52,565 nt of DNA from Caldatribacterium sp964426875 (GTDB lineage: Bacteria > Atribacterota > Atribacteria > Atribacterales > Caldatribacteriaceae): positions 1-52,565 of the forward strand of contig CAYRSB010000013.1 in NCBI GenBank assembly GCA_964426875.1. The letters are read 5' to 3'. The first letter of the stretch is position 1; each line of letters starts with the position of its first letter. The position numbers and the translations under genes are program-made. Shown here piece by piece: positions 1-7,160 of this stretch. The notes beneath the pieces are model-generated. The model saw nothing but the letters and a program-made list of their open reading frames with translations, was not told where the DNA came from and did not search any database.

Positions 1-74
1 CTTTTGGTGAGTGATCCTATACCCGTTGGGTAAGGTTTTTAGATGAGTTGACACGCACTTTTTGTCGGTACACA

Positions 75-103
75 TTGACAGTGAGGAGATAATATGTTAT
101 ATG
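75..103 (+). promoter_or_regulatory. putative sigma-70 promoter of the BMC operon
   Basis: A perfect -35 TTGACA (75-80) is followed after 17 bp by TATATG (98-103), a 4/6 match to the -10 consensus. Transcription would start near 110, about 80 nt before the first shell gene. Another TTGACA lies at 48-53 but has only a poor -10. No operator-like repeat was recognised here. Confidence 0.5.
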
Positions 104-190
104 CATTACAGAATCTGTGTAAATAGTAACACAATGGTTGGGAGTGTTGAAACTCCTGCCAGAAACACCGAGAAAGGAGCGGTGGAGTGC

Positions 191-517
191 ATGAGTGAGG
201 TCTACTCGGATGCTTTAGGCATGATTGAGACGAGAGGGTTTGCGGCTATGGTGGAAGCGTCTGACGCCATGGTGAAGGCTGCCAAAGTGGAGCTTGTGGG
301 ATATGAGAAGATTGGGGGAGGATACGTTACGGCCATTGTGAGGGGAGACGTGGCCGCGGTGCGGGCAGCTTTGGATGCCGGGCAAGCTGCTGCATCACGG
401 GTAGGAGAGATCATTTCTGTTCACATCATTCCAAGACCTCATCCGAATGTGGACGAGGTTCTTCCTCTTGGTCGGGGAGGCAAGAAGAAAGACATCTCGA
501 TTGGCGAGAAAGACTGA
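191..517 (+). CDS. BMC-H hexameric microcompartment shell protein (PduA/EutM/CcmK-like)
   Basis: This 108-residue protein is a single-BMC-domain shell subunit of the kind that forms hexagonal tiles in the facets of the compartment. The family pattern is clear: ALGMIETRGFAAMVEASDAM at the N-terminus, then VKAAKVELVGYEKIGGGYVT, then VRGDVAAVRAALDAG and the closing VISVHIIPRPHPNVD-like strand. The frame is open back to base 62, but the ATG at 191 has AAGGAG (174-179) in front of it and gives the normal family length; the upstream residues do not resemble a shell protein. It is the first gene of the operon, 14 nt ahead of a pentamer gene, and the only BMC-H gene seen here. The short charged tail (GGKKKDISIGEKD) is not conserved in the family. 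Confidence 0.95.
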   Translation: MSEVYSDALGMIETRGFAAMVEASDAMVKAAKVELVGYEKIGGGYVTAIVRGDVAAVRAALDAGQAAASRVGEIISVHIIPRPHPNVDEVLPLGRGGKKKDISIGEKD

Positions 518-531
518 AAGGAGTACTCCCT

Positions 532-840
532 ATGATTCTTGCCCGGGTGGTGGGGACAGTTGTTTCCACCCGCAAAGAGGAGAGAATCAAGGGTATCAAG
601 TTCCTTTTGCTTGAGAAAATAGACCCTTCCACCTTGCAGGGTAAGGGGGATTATGTTGTGGCCATGGACTCTGTAGGGGCGGGAAAGGGGGAAATCGTCT
701 TCTATGTTTCCGGGAGCAGTGCTCGGATGACGGGAGTGACTGAAGGGAAGCCAGCCGACACAACGATTGTGGCCATTGTGGACGAAATCGAAATAGACGG
801 AAAAATTGTGTATCAGAAGGACGCCGTGGTGACCTCCTGA
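532..840 (+). CDS. BMC-P pentameric vertex protein (EutN/CcmL family), copy 1
   Basis: At 102 residues this is a EutN/CcmL family protein, which caps the vertices of the microcompartment as a pentamer. It opens with the family's hallmark MILARVVGTVVSTRK and keeps the LLLEKIDP strand, the VAMDSVGAGKGEIVFYVSGSSAR turn and the closing ATIVAIVDEI-type strand. AAAGGAGT lies 7 nt before the ATG. It lies between the hexamer gene and a second pentamer gene. Four different members of this family occur in the locus; the copies differ most in the loop after the first strand. Confidence 0.95.
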   Translation: MILARVVGTVVSTRKEERIKGIKFLLLEKIDPSTLQGKGDYVVAMDSVGAGKGEIVFYVSGSSARMTGVTEGKPADTTIVAIVDEIEIDGKIVYQKDAVVTS

Positions 841-859
841 GAAGAAGGTAGATACGGAA

Positions 860-1171
860 ATGATTCTGGCAAGAGTGGTAGGGACAGTGGTAGCCAGCCA
901 AAAGAACGACGGGGTTTCCGGAGGAAAGTATCTCCTCGTCCGCCCCTGTGATGTTCAAGGCAGAGAAGGCGGGGAGTATCTTGTGGCTTTGGACCTCGTG
1001 GGGAGCGGCATAGGAGAGGTTGTGCTCGTCTCTCAGGGGAGTTCTGCCCGTCAAACCGAGGTAACTCACCAGAAAGCCGTAGATTGTGTTATCGTGGGTA
1101 TTGTAGACCTTGTAGAGCAAAACGGCCAGGTTGTTTTCCGGAAAGAGGAGCATTCCTATGCCAGGAAGTAA
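860..1171 (+). CDS. BMC-P pentameric vertex protein (EutN/CcmL family), copy 2
   Basis: This 103-residue vertex protein resembles copy 1 (MILARVVGTVVASQKNDGVS, LVRPCDVQG, ALDLVGSGIGEVVLVSQGSSAR, CVIVGIVDLV) but is clearly diverged, so the two are not a recent duplication. The C-terminal tail ends in a charged stretch (FRKEEHSYARK) that exists partly because its last 14 nt overlap the start of the following Fe-S protein gene; the overlap suggests coupled translation of the two. Confidence 0.93.
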   Translation: MILARVVGTVVASQKNDGVSGGKYLLVRPCDVQGREGGEYLVALDLVGSGIGEVVLVSQGSSARQTEVTHQKAVDCVIVGIVDLVEQNGQVVFRKEEHSYARK

Positions 1172-2504
1172 CGGCAATGCAGCAGACATTCTCAAAACGA
1201 TCAAGGCGATGGGGGTAGTTGGTGCGGGGGGAGGAGGTTTCCCCACCCATGTCAAAATTTCTCACCCCTGTGACGTTGCTATTGCTAACGGCTCAGAGTG
1301 TGAGCCGCTTCTGGCCAATGACAAAGCGTTGATGGAGGAAGAAGCCCTTTTGATAGCAGAGGGTCTTGGGTGGGTTTTGGAAGCCACGGGGGCCAAGAGA
1401 GGAGTTATTGCTCTCAAGGGCAAGGGGTCCAAGGCGGAGCTTGCACTTCGTGAGGCGGTGAAGGACAGAGAAGGGATTGAGATTTTCACCTTGGGTGATT
1501 ACTACCCGGCGGGAGACGAGTTCCTCCTTGTGGAGGAAGTTACGGGGCGCGTTGTTCCTGAAGGAAACATTCCCCTTTCGGTCGGAGTGGTTGTACTCAA
1601 TGTGGAAACCTTAAGAAATGTTGCTCAAGCCATGAGGGGGAAGCCGGTTATCGAGCGTACCCTCACCTGTCAGGGAGAAGTTCGTCGGCCTTCAGTCTTG
1701 CGGGTGCGGATAGGGACGCCCTTTTTGGACGTCTTTGAGCAGTGTGGGGGATTGACAGTCTCGGATTACGTGACTCTGGTGGGAGGACCCATGATGGGTT
1801 CGGTAGTTTCCGACCCTTTGACCCCGGTGACGAAGACCACTACTGGCCTTTTCGTTCTCCCCAGGGATCACGCCCTGGTGCGAAAAAAGACTCTTCCTCT
1901 ACCTTTCATTGTAAAACAGAGCAAGGCTTCTTGTTGCCAGTGTACGTACTGTACGGAATTTTGTCCCCGTTACCTCCTTGGACACGACCTTGCTCCTCAC
2001 AAGATCATGCGGCAGATTAACCTGGGGCTGGATGTTCCTCCTCAGGTTATCGAGAATGCTTTCCTTTGCAGTGAGTGCGGATTGTGTGAAGTCTTTGCCT
2101 GTCCGATGGAGCTTTCCCCCCGGGTGGTCAACCACGTTATCAAGGAGAAGTTTCTTCAAGCGCAGTACCGGCCGACTTTCCCTCGGAAGGAGTTTCGTCC
2201 CCGGGAAACTCTTTCCTACCGGAGGGTTCCGGTGCCAATTTTGAAAGGGCGATTGAGACTCTATTCTTATGAAGCTCGTTCCCTCTTGTGGGTACTCGAT
2301 GTACCTCCTCCTCAAAGAGTCGAGCTTCTTTTGAAACAACACGCTGGTCTTCCTGCGCAACCGGTTGTGAAAGTGGGGGACCAGGTAAAGGAAGGAGACC
2401 TTGTGGGAGAGGCTGCGGGCGAGGTGAGCGCCCGGGTGCATGCCAGTATTACCGGACGTGTGGTGTTTGTGGATGAAGAACGGGTCATCATCGAGAGAAC
2501 ATAG
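1158..2504 (+). CDS. pduS: PduS-like RnfC-family Fe-S flavoprotein of the microcompartment
   Basis: At 448 residues this protein matches PduS, the RnfC-related subunit of propanediol compartments that carries flavin and two 4Fe-4S clusters and reduces a partner with NADH. The glycine-rich nucleotide/FMN region VGAGGGGFPTHVK is at about residues 20-33, with NGSECEPLLANDK shortly after. An SLBB-type middle region follows. Two ferredoxin motifs, CxxCxxCxxxCP (near 258-270, CCQCTYCTEFCP) and CSECGLCEVFACP (near 304-316), come next, and a biotinyl-like barrel closes the protein. The ATG at 1158 with AGAGGAG upstream is preferred to the open frame beginning at 1131. It directly precedes the PduT-like shell protein, as expected for an electron-relay pair. 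Position inside a shell locus and the short length argue against a true RnfC; the window has a separate RnfC at 43.7 kb. Confidence 0.9.
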   Translation: MPGSNGNAADILKTIKAMGVVGAGGGGFPTHVKISHPCDVAIANGSECEPLLANDKALMEEEALLIAEGLGWVLEATGAKRGVIALKGKGSKAELALREAVKDREGIEIFTLGDYYPAGDEFLLVEEVTGRVVPEGNIPLSVGVVVLNVETLRNVAQAMRGKPVIERTLTCQGEVRRPSVLRVRIGTPFLDVFEQCGGLTVSDYVTLVGGPMMGSVVSDPLTPVTKTTTGLFVLPRDHALVRKKTLPLPFIVKQSKASCCQCTYCTEFCPRYLLGHDLAPHKIMRQINLGLDVPPQVIENAFLCSECGLCEVFACPMELSPRVVNHVIKEKFLQAQYRPTFPRKEFRPRETLSYRRVPVPILKGRLRLYSYEARSLLWVLDVPPPQRVELLLKQHAGLPAQPVVKVGDQVKEGDLVGEAAGEVSARVHASITGRVVFVDEERVIIERT

Positions 2505-2518
2505 CGCTGGGGTGTGCA

Positions 2519-3073
2519 ATGGATATTGCGGTTTTAGGAGCACTGGAGTTCAACTCTATTGCGGTAGGGATTAAGGCCTTGGACGCGATGGTGAAGGCGG
2601 CACCAATCAGGGTGATCGATGCCAAGACCATCTGTCCGGGGAAATTCTTAGTGGTGATCGGCGGAGAGGTGGCGGAGGTCGATGCGGCCCTCATCGCCGG
2701 GAAAAGAGCCGGAGAAGGATATGTGGTCGATGAACTTTTTATCCCCAATCTCCATCCCCAGGTGGTGCCTGCCATTTTGGGTACGGTGGTGTGTGAAATC
2801 TGGGATGCAATAGCAGTGGTAGAGTCATTTTCGGCGATTGCGAGCATTGAGGCGGCCGACACTGCGGCCAAAATGGCCGAGGTCCTCATCACTGAAGTGC
2901 GTCTTGCAGTGGGGATGGGTGGGAAGTCGTACGTCAAGATGATAGGGGACATTCACGAGGTGGAAGCAGCGGTACAGGCGGCAAAGGAAGTGGTTGTCCA
3001 CAAGGGGCTTCTCTGTAAGGAAGTCATCATTCCCAGTCCTCATCCGGACATCCGTCCGTATTTCCTGTTCTGA
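2519..3073 (+). CDS. pduT: BMC-T tandem-domain shell protein with PduT-type Fe-S cysteine
   Basis: The 184 residues contain two fused BMC domains (about 1-90 and 95-180) and would form a pseudohexameric trimer. Cys39 in the loop TICPGKF sits exactly where PduT carries the cysteine that binds one 4Fe-4S cluster in the central pore of the trimer. The second domain has the matching GMGGKSYVKMIGD strand and ends PSPHPDIRPYFLF. The gene lies 14 nt downstream of the PduS-like gene; in Pdu systems PduS and PduT interact. The likely role is to pass electrons across the shell. Keeping this cysteine in a locus that has no B12-dependent enzyme is the notable point. Confidence 0.93.
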   Translation: MDIAVLGALEFNSIAVGIKALDAMVKAAPIRVIDAKTICPGKFLVVIGGEVAEVDAALIAGKRAGEGYVVDELFIPNLHPQVVPAILGTVVCEIWDAIAVVESFSAIASIEAADTAAKMAEVLITEVRLAVGMGGKSYVKMIGDIHEVEAAVQAAKEVVVHKGLLCKEVIIPSPHPDIRPYFLF

Positions 3074-3089
3074 GAAGGTGGGTTGAGGT

Positions 3090-4526
3090 GTGGAGATAAG
3101 GGAGATAGATATTCGCTCTCTTGTGGAGCAAGTGATCGATAGGCTTGAGAAGAGCGGTGCTCTGCGCTGGGGTGAAAAGGCTCAGGAGGTCCCTTCCCGG
3201 GGAGAGGGAATTTTTGAGGATATAGAAGAAGCGGTGCGGGCTGCTCGGAGGGCTTTTGAGAAGTTCATAGAGATGCCTCTTGATCGTCGTCGGAACATCA
3301 TCCGGACGATTCGGAAAACAGCCTTGCAGGAAGCAGAGAATCTTGCTTACCTGGCCAAAGAAGAGACCGGTATGGGCCGCCTTGAGGACAAAGTGGAGAA
3401 GAACCGCCTGGCAGCACTGAAGACTCCAGGAGTAGAGGATCTTGAACCTACGGCCTTTACCGATGAGCATGGATTGACTCTGGTGGAGCGAGCTCCCTAT
3501 GGAGTCATTGCCTCCATCATTCCCTCCACCAATCCCACTTCTACGGTGATCAATAACACGATCAGCATGGTCTCAGCGGGGAACGTCGTTATCTTTCATC
3601 CTCATCCAGGAGCGAAGAAATGTTCCTCTCATGCTGTATCTCTTCTCAACCGAGCTATTGTGGATGCAGGGGGGCCGGAGAACGTCGTCTGTGCCATTGC
3701 TAACCCCACCCTTGAGTCAGCCCAGACGCTCATGAAACATCCTGGAGTGCGACTCCTTGTAGTCACAGGAGGGGGAGCAGTGGTTAAAGCGGCGATGGCA
3801 AGTGGAAAAAAGGCCATTGCTGCCGGCCCAGGGAATCCACCCTGTGTGGTGGATGAGACGGCGGATATCGCCAAGGCAGGGCGAGACATTGTTCTTGGGG
3901 CAGGTTTTGATAACAATATCGTGTGCGTGTGCGAGAAGGAGATCCTGGTGGTGGGCGAGGTAGCTGATGAACTTGAGGAAGCCATGGTGCGTAACGGTGG
4001 GTTCAGGCTCACAAAAAAGCATATGGAAGATGTAACCCGCTTGGTCATAGATGAGCCAGGAGGGCCGGGAAAACCAGGGAAACCCCGCAAAGAGTGGGTA
4101 GGAAAAGATGCCTCTTTGATTGCCCGGGCCATCGGTCTTAATGTTCCGGAAAGTACCCGTATTCTTTTCGGGGAAGTAGAGAAGGAACACCCTCTCGTCT
4201 GGACCGAGCAGCTTTTGCCTGTTATTCCGGTGGTGCGTTTTAAGGATGTTGAGGAAGCTATGGAGTTTGCGGTGGAATGTGAGCATGGATTCAGGCATAC
4301 TGCCATTATGCACTCCCGGAATGTAGAAAGTCTCTCTAAAATGGCTAAAATGATGGATTGTTCCATCTTTGTGAAGAATGGTCCGGCATACAGTGGCCTG
4401 GGAAGGGGAGGGGCAGGGTTCACGAGTTTCACCATCGCCACTCCTACCGGTGAGGGACTCACTCGCCCCCGAACTTTCACTCGGGAACGGCGTTGTACTC
4501 TCGTTGATTACTTTCGGATTGTGTGA
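3090..4526 (+). CDS. pduP: CoA-acylating aldehyde dehydrogenase (PduP/EutE-like), encapsulated
   Basis: This 478-residue enzyme converts an aldehyde, CoA and NAD+ to acyl-CoA and NADH. It resembles PduP/EutE over its whole length: ERAPYGVIASIIPSTNPTST in the nucleotide-binding part, VVTGGGAVVKAAMASGKKAI, AAGPGNPPCVVD, and GFDNNIVCVCEKE, in which Cys279 is the probable catalytic thiol (a second Cys281 is close by). The first 20 residues, IREIDIRSLVEQVIDRLEKS, form an amphipathic helix followed by a polar linker to about residue 40, the classic form of an encapsulation peptide. The start is GTG. A basic, proline- and glycine-rich insertion (GGPGKPGKPRKEW) near residue 330 is uncommon. The product is the substrate of PduL at the end of the operon. 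Confidence 0.95.
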   Translation: MEIREIDIRSLVEQVIDRLEKSGALRWGEKAQEVPSRGEGIFEDIEEAVRAARRAFEKFIEMPLDRRRNIIRTIRKTALQEAENLAYLAKEETGMGRLEDKVEKNRLAALKTPGVEDLEPTAFTDEHGLTLVERAPYGVIASIIPSTNPTSTVINNTISMVSAGNVVIFHPHPGAKKCSSHAVSLLNRAIVDAGGPENVVCAIANPTLESAQTLMKHPGVRLLVVTGGGAVVKAAMASGKKAIAAGPGNPPCVVDETADIAKAGRDIVLGAGFDNNIVCVCEKEILVVGEVADELEEAMVRNGGFRLTKKHMEDVTRLVIDEPGGPGKPGKPRKEWVGKDASLIARAIGLNVPESTRILFGEVEKEHPLVWTEQLLPVIPVVRFKDVEEAMEFAVECEHGFRHTAIMHSRNVESLSKMAKMMDCSIFVKNGPAYSGLGRGGAGFTSFTIATPTGEGLTRPRTFTRERRCTLVDYFRIV

Positions 4527-4535
4527 GGGAACACC

Positions 4536-4820
4536 GTGAGAATTGGGAAAGTGATTGGAACAGTGGTGGCCACAAGAAAAGTGGCCTCTTTTGAAGGGGT
4601 AAAACTTCTTCTCGTGCAACCTCTTGACGAAAACCTGAAAGAGGTGGGGTCTCCTCTTGTGGCCTGCGATACGGTACAAGCGGGATTGGGTGACATCGTA
4701 TTTTTTGAGGGGGGAAGGGAAGCGGCTTTGGCTTTGCCCAACTGGTTCAATCCTTCTGACTGTACCATCATGGGAATTATCGATCAGGTCAACGTGCCAC
4801 AGGGTGGCGATAGGCCGTGA
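4536..4820 (+). CDS. BMC-P pentameric vertex protein (EutN/CcmL family), copy 3
   Basis: This 94-residue vertex protein begins MRIGKVIGTVVATRKVASFE and has the expected LLLVQPLDENLKEVGSPLVA, DTVQAGLGDIVFFEGGREAA and CTIMGIIDQV elements. It uses a GTG start 9 nt after the dehydrogenase gene, with no strong Shine-Dalgarno, so it may depend on coupled translation. Its last bases overlap the start of copy 4 by 4 nt. The opening residues MRIGKV differ from the MILARV of the other copies, which may reflect a different vertex environment. Confidence 0.93.
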   Translation: MRIGKVIGTVVATRKVASFEGVKLLLVQPLDENLKEVGSPLVACDTVQAGLGDIVFFEGGREAALALPNWFNPSDCTIMGIIDQVNVPQGGDRP

Positions 4821-5083
4821 TACTTGCCCGAGTGGTTGGCAACGTGGTCTCCACGGCAAAACTTCCGATTCTCCAGGGGCTGAAAATTATGATTGTTCAA
4901 CCTCTCGATGGGGATAAAAGACCTCAGGGTAGGACACTGCTTGCCTTTGACATGGTGCAGGCAGGGGTGGGAGATACGGTGCTTGTTATCGATGAGGGGA
5001 ATTCCTGCCGTTTGATTCTTGGTGACCCGCAGGCTCCCGTCCGTACCCTTGTTGTGGGGATCGTTGATGAGATCGAAAAATAA
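4817..5083 (+). CDS. BMC-P pentameric vertex protein (EutN/CcmL family), copy 4
   Basis: At 88 residues this is the shortest of the four vertex proteins and close to the minimal family length. MILARVVGNVVSTAKLPILQ, IMIVQPLDGDKRPQGRTLLA, MVQAGVGDTVLVIDEGNSCR and TLVVGIVDEIEK define the fold. The GTG start lies in a GTGA overlap with copy 3, so the two are probably made together. A good AAAGGAG follows for the isomerase gene downstream. Confidence 0.94.
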   Translation: MILARVVGNVVSTAKLPILQGLKIMIVQPLDGDKRPQGRTLLAFDMVQAGVGDTVLVIDEGNSCRLILGDPQAPVRTLVVGIVDEIEK

Positions 5084-5098
5084 AGGAGTCGAAAGCCA

Positions 5099-5662
5099 GT
5101 GCCTGAGAAGAGCTTTTCTCGAGTGGTACAGAATGTTGTAGGGGGATTGCATACTCTGGGAGTGGCAAAAAAGGAGGAACCATATCCGGAGAATCAGAAG
5201 GACCACGTGCTTCGGGTGGCCATCGGTTCCGACCATCGAGGGTTTGAGACCAAAGAGGCTTTAAAGAAGTATTTGCTTAGCCTGGGATACCGGGTGCATG
5301 ATGTGGGGACCTTCAACAAGGAGGAAAGTGTCGATTATCCCGATTTTGCGGTGAAGGTTGCGGGAAAAGTAGCTTCAGGGGAGTGTGAACGGGGAATCAT
5401 GATTGACGGTATGGGGATAGGCTCTTGCATGGTTTGCAATAAAGTTCGAGGAATCAGAGCTGCCCTTTGTTATGATCGAGAAAGCATAGTCAACAGTCGG
5501 GAACACAATAATGCCAACGTTTTGACCCTTGGGGCCCGACATACGCCGGAAGAGTTGTGTGAGCTTGTGCGACTCTGGCTTGAGACCAAGTTTGCCGGGG
5601 GGAGGCACTGGTCTCGGGTGAATAAGATTATGGCTGTGGAGAGGAGAAATTTTGAGCTATGA
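5099..5662 (+). CDS. rpiB: RpiB/LacAB-family sugar-phosphate isomerase with N-terminal targeting extension and altered active site
   Basis: RpiB enzymes interconvert ribose 5-phosphate and ribulose 5-phosphate; LacA/LacB act on hexose 6-phosphates. Residues 38-165 carry the family fold with GSDHRGFETK, SVDYPDFAVKV, NKVRGIRAALCYD and SREHNNANVLTLGAR. Two things are odd. First, about 37 extra residues precede the domain; FSRVVQNVVGGLHTLG is amphipathic and is followed by a polar linker, like an encapsulation peptide. Second, the usual CGTGIG active-site loop reads DGMGIG here, so Asp103 replaces the catalytic cysteine, and the later position used by glutamate in actinobacterial enzymes is a serine. 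The substrate or catalytic base may therefore differ. It starts with GTG after AAAGGAG and overlaps deoC by 4 nt (ATGA). Confidence 0.88.
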   Translation: MPEKSFSRVVQNVVGGLHTLGVAKKEEPYPENQKDHVLRVAIGSDHRGFETKEALKKYLLSLGYRVHDVGTFNKEESVDYPDFAVKVAGKVASGECERGIMIDGMGIGSCMVCNKVRGIRAALCYDRESIVNSREHNNANVLTLGARHTPEELCELVRLWLETKFAGGRHWSRVNKIMAVERRNFEL

Positions 5663-6438
5663 ATCGGGAAGAACTGATTGAACGGGTGACGAAAGAGGTT
5701 CTTGCCAGACTTCAGGGTGCCTCCCGGGTGGGAGGAGGAAGAGAGAGTACCTCTCAGTGTCCTCCAGAGAGTGGGCTGGTTTTGGCCCCTCAAGACCTTG
5801 CCCGTTACATTGACCACACTCTTTTGAAGCCTGATGCCACCCGCTCTATGATTGAAAGACTCTGCGACGAGGCGATTCAGTATCATTTCTTTGCCGTGTG
5901 TGTGAACCCCTTCTGGGTTCCTCTTTGTGCCCGGAGGCTTCGGGGAACGGGGGTCAAGGTGGCTACTGTGATCGGTTTTCCCTTGGGAGCAACGGATAGC
6001 CGCACGAAAGCCTTTGAAGCCCGCAATGCTATCGAGAATGGAGCCGACGAGATCGATATGGTAATCAACGTCGGGGCTTTAAAGTCGAGGGATTTGAAAG
6101 CATTTGAGGAAGACCTTTGGGCAGTTAAGCGAGCTTGTCGTTCAACCACCGTGACGAAAGCCATCATCGAGACATGCCTTCTCACCGATGAGGAGAAGGT
6201 CGTCGCTTCAGAACTTGTCAAGAAGGTGGGTTTCGATTTTGTAAAGACTTCTACCGGATTTTCCACCGGTGGTGCCACCGCCCGGGACGTGGCTTTGATT
6301 CGAAGCGTTGTAGGCCCCAAAATGGGTATTAAGGCCTCAGGGGGTATCAGGACTTTTGAGGATGCTCGACTCATGATTCTTTCTGGGGCAACCCGTCTTG
6401 GGACGAGTTCCTCTGTAAAGATTGTCACTGGCGAGTGA
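5659..6438 (+). CDS. deoC: deoxyribose-phosphate aldolase (DERA), encapsulated
   Basis: DeoC reversibly cleaves 2-deoxyribose 5-phosphate into acetaldehyde and glyceraldehyde 3-phosphate through a lysine Schiff base. The TIM-barrel domain spans about residues 46-259 with YIDHTLLKPDAT, VIGFPLGATD, ADEIDMVINVG (Asp133), FVKTSTGFS (Schiff-base Lys196) and GIKASGGIRT (Lys225), so all catalytic residues are present. The first 45 residues are extra: the helix NREELIERVTKEVLARLQ plus a Gly/Ser/Pro linker, typical of enzymes packed into shells. The aldehyde it makes is a natural substrate for the dehydrogenase upstream. The equilibrium can also run toward condensation, so direction cannot be read from sequence. 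Confidence 0.96.
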   Translation: MNREELIERVTKEVLARLQGASRVGGGRESTSQCPPESGLVLAPQDLARYIDHTLLKPDATRSMIERLCDEAIQYHFFAVCVNPFWVPLCARRLRGTGVKVATVIGFPLGATDSRTKAFEARNAIENGADEIDMVINVGALKSRDLKAFEEDLWAVKRACRSTTVTKAIIETCLLTDEEKVVASELVKKVGFDFVKTSTGFSTGGATARDVALIRSVVGPKMGIKASGGIRTFEDARLMILSGATRLGTSSSVKIVTGE

Positions 6439-6454
6439 GGAGTGAAGATTCGGG

Positions 6455-7135
6455 GTGGCTGATTTTCCAAAAAATCGGGAATGGGAAGAGATTATCGAAC
6501 TCGTTGTGGAGGCAGTGAGCAAGGAATTACAGCTTCCCCTTGCCTCCCCAACTGATACCTTGACCGTTCCGGTCGAGGTCTCCAATCACCACTGCCATCT
6601 CACTCGGGAGACTTTCGAGGTGCTCTATGGGAGGGGGAAAGAGCTCACGCCCATTCGAGAGCTTTCCCAGCAAGGAGAATTTGCCTGTCAGGAGACAATC
6701 GTTGTTGTCGGGCCAAATATGCGCTCTATAGAGGGGGTGAGAATCTTAGGCCCCTGGCGGAAGTTTGACCAGGTGGAGCTCTCTTTCACCGATGGGTTTT
6801 ACCTGGGGATGGATCTCCCGGTCCGTTTGAGCGGCGATGTGGCTGGTTCTGCCTCGATAACCCTTGTGGGCCCCAAGGGCTCGGTAACCCTTAAGGAAGG
6901 GGCCATCCGGGCTCTTCGCCACCTCCATATGAGCCCAGAAGAGGCACAGCGCTTTGGGCTCAAGGATGGAGAGAAAATCGATATCGAGATTCCTGGGCCA
7001 AATGGAGTGATTTTCCGCAACGTTATTGTGCGGGTTTCTCCTTCGGGAAGATTAGCCTTCCACATTGATACCGATGAGGCCAATGCTGCTGGAGTGAAGC
7101 GAACGGGTACTGGTAGGATTGTGGGGAGAACTTGA
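6455..7135 (+). CDS. pduL: PduL phosphate acyltransferase, encapsulated
   Basis: PduL converts acyl-CoA and phosphate to acyl phosphate, recycling CoA inside the compartment and allowing ATP synthesis by a kinase outside. This 226-residue protein has both PduL domains. Likely zinc ligands are His46 and His48 (VSNHHCHL), His156 and His158 (RHLHMSPEEA) and His203 (AFHIDTDEANAAG). Residues 8-27 (REWEEIIELVVEAVSKELQL) form an amphipathic helix, again an encapsulation signal. It starts with GTG and is the last gene of the operon, 25 nt before the terminator palindrome. Confidence 0.96.
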   Translation: MADFPKNREWEEIIELVVEAVSKELQLPLASPTDTLTVPVEVSNHHCHLTRETFEVLYGRGKELTPIRELSQQGEFACQETIVVVGPNMRSIEGVRILGPWRKFDQVELSFTDGFYLGMDLPVRLSGDVAGSASITLVGPKGSVTLKEGAIRALRHLHMSPEEAQRFGLKDGEKIDIEIPGPNGVIFRNVIVRVSPSGRLAFHIDTDEANAAGVKRTGTGRIVGRT

Positions 7136-7160
7136 AAACCTCGTAGGGAAGAAAAAATAA

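Noticed and set aside
62..190. Upstream start for the first shell protein
   Set aside because: The extra 43 residues do not resemble a shell protein and would overlap the promoter; AAGGAG supports the ATG at 191.
1158..2504. Calling this gene rnfC
   Set aside because: It lies inside the shell operon next to a PduT-like gene and has PduS length; a full rnfC with its operon is present at 43674-44999.
3717..4859. Long open frame of 380 codons on the minus strand
   Set aside because: It is antisense to the aldehyde dehydrogenase and vertex-protein genes, which have clear family motifs; the product has low-complexity composition without any domain.
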